From Paracoccaceae bacterium (GTDB lineage: Bacteria; Pseudomonadota; Alphaproteobacteria; Rhodobacterales; Rhodobacteraceae), in assembly GCA_009922885.1 (NCBI GenBank), contig RFUP01000017.1, positions 1 through 14,401 of the forward strand: a DNA stretch of 14,401 bases. The letters are read 5' to 3'. Positions 13,818 through 14,401 of the stretch are shown here, piece by piece. The notes beneath the pieces were generated by a model. It had not been told where the DNA came from and did no database searches. It saw only the letters and a list, made by a program, of their open reading frames with translations. The translations under genes and the position numbers were made by a program. Position 1 is the first letter of the stretch, and every line of letters begins with the position of its first letter.

Positions 13818-14401
13818 CGAATTCGGTTCCCTCACGATCCTGCAATGGCTCTCTCCGAGTTTTCCAATCGGCGCTTTCGCCTATTCTCACGGCATGGAAT
13901 GGGCTATTTCCAGCGGACTGATCCGCGATGCCGCCTCCGTTAAGCACTGGCTTGAAGATTTGTTGCGACATGGATCAATGCGCACGGACGCGATCCTTCT
14001 TGCGCTGGCCGCGAAAGGCGAAGCACCACAACAGGTTCATGAACTCGCCCTGTCACTCGCACCAAGTGCCGAGCGCCACATCGAGGCAATGGATCAAGGA
14101 GCGGCCTTTACCCGCGTGATGCGTGATGTCTGGGGGCATCCCAACCAAGGCGAATTGGTGTTCGTAGCCGCATTGGGCGCTGCTATTCGCCAGGAAAAGC
14201 TGGGGGTGGAGTTTGCCGTTAAAGCCTATCTCCATGCCTTCGTCGCAAATCTCTGCTCCGTCGCACAAAGGCTCGTGCCCATCGGCCAAACCGACTCACA
14301 GAAAATCCAGCGCGCGCTTTTCCCTCTGATCATTGAAACAGCGACCGAGGCCATGAATGCCTCTGAAGCGGATCTCTTTTCGGCAACCTTTTTCTCCGAC
14401 A
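13810..14401 (+). CDS. ureF: Urease accessory protein UreF, partial (C-terminus off the window)
   Basis: The frame is open from ATG 13810 to the right edge, 197 codons, so the gene is partial. The N-terminus has the UreF signature LQWLSPSFPIGAFAYSHGME (11-30). Further on come WLEDLLRHGSMRTDAILL and the helical stretch YLHAFVANLCSVAQRLVPIG, all typical of this all-helical chaperone, which bridges UreD and the GTPase UreG in the nickel-insertion complex. The start overlaps the ureE stop by 8 bp (ATGGATAG), implying coupled translation. UreG would be expected next, beyond the window. Confidence 0.95.
   Translation, partial: MDSEFGSLTILQWLSPSFPIGAFAYSHGMEWAISSGLIRDAASVKHWLEDLLRHGSMRTDAILLALAAKGEAPQQVHELALSLAPSAERHIEAMDQGAAFTRVMRDVWGHPNQGELVFVAALGAAIRQEKLGVEFAVKAYLHAFVANLCSVAQRLVPIGQTDSQKIQRALFPLIIETATEAMNASEADLFSATFFSD

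Overview
The window looks like a piece of an alphaproteobacterial chromosome, most likely a Rhodobacteraceae/Roseobacter-type marine bacterium. This is inferred from the composition, the style of the RTX repeat protein, the urease gene order with a tiny extra gene between ureA and ureB, and the protein sequences. No database search was possible. No rRNA, tRNA, transposon, integrase or CRISPR array was seen.

Layout. (1) Positions 1-2199, minus strand: the first 733 residues of a large secreted RTX (calcium-binding nonapeptide repeat) protein whose C-terminus lies off the left edge. A compact insert between two repeat blocks resembles the beta domain of the von Hippel-Lindau (VHL) tumour suppressor, with the hydroxyproline-pocket residues largely in register. 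(2) Positions 2200-2562: non-coding, with a probable terminator for the next operon. (3) Positions 2563-4796, minus: a two-gene operon of an acyl-CoA dehydrogenase followed by a CaiB/BaiF-type CoA-transferase, coupled by a 1-nt overlap. (4) Positions 4904-5869, plus: a divergent LysR-type regulator with a perfect 12-bp palindrome just upstream. (5) Positions 5951-7763, minus: an FAD-dependent DAO-family oxidoreductase followed by a class I SAM methyltransferase. (6) Positions 8032-9696, minus: a stand-alone thiamine-diphosphate enzyme of the acetolactate synthase/decarboxylase superfamily, separated from the FAD gene by a leader containing two mutually exclusive hairpins. (7) Positions 9990-14401, plus: a urease operon in the order ureD-ureA-orf61-ureB-ureC-ureE-ureF, cut by the right edge, tightly packed and partly overlapping.

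How the genes may work together. The middle part reads as a catabolic island: an oxidase for an amine or amino acid, a ThDP-dependent decarboxylase or ligase, CoA activation and acyl-CoA oxidation, with a LysR regulator in the middle. The substrate cannot be read from sequence. Because the ThDP gene is divergent from urease, a pathway that releases urea (for example arginine or guanidino-acid catabolism) is a testable idea, no more. The urease part is conventional and appears intact: all metal ligands and the carbamylated lysine are present in UreC, and accessory proteins UreD, UreE and UreF are present (UreF incomplete). The most unusual items are the VHL-like domain in the RTX protein and the 61-residue, histidine-bearing membrane or exported peptide embedded in the urease operon.
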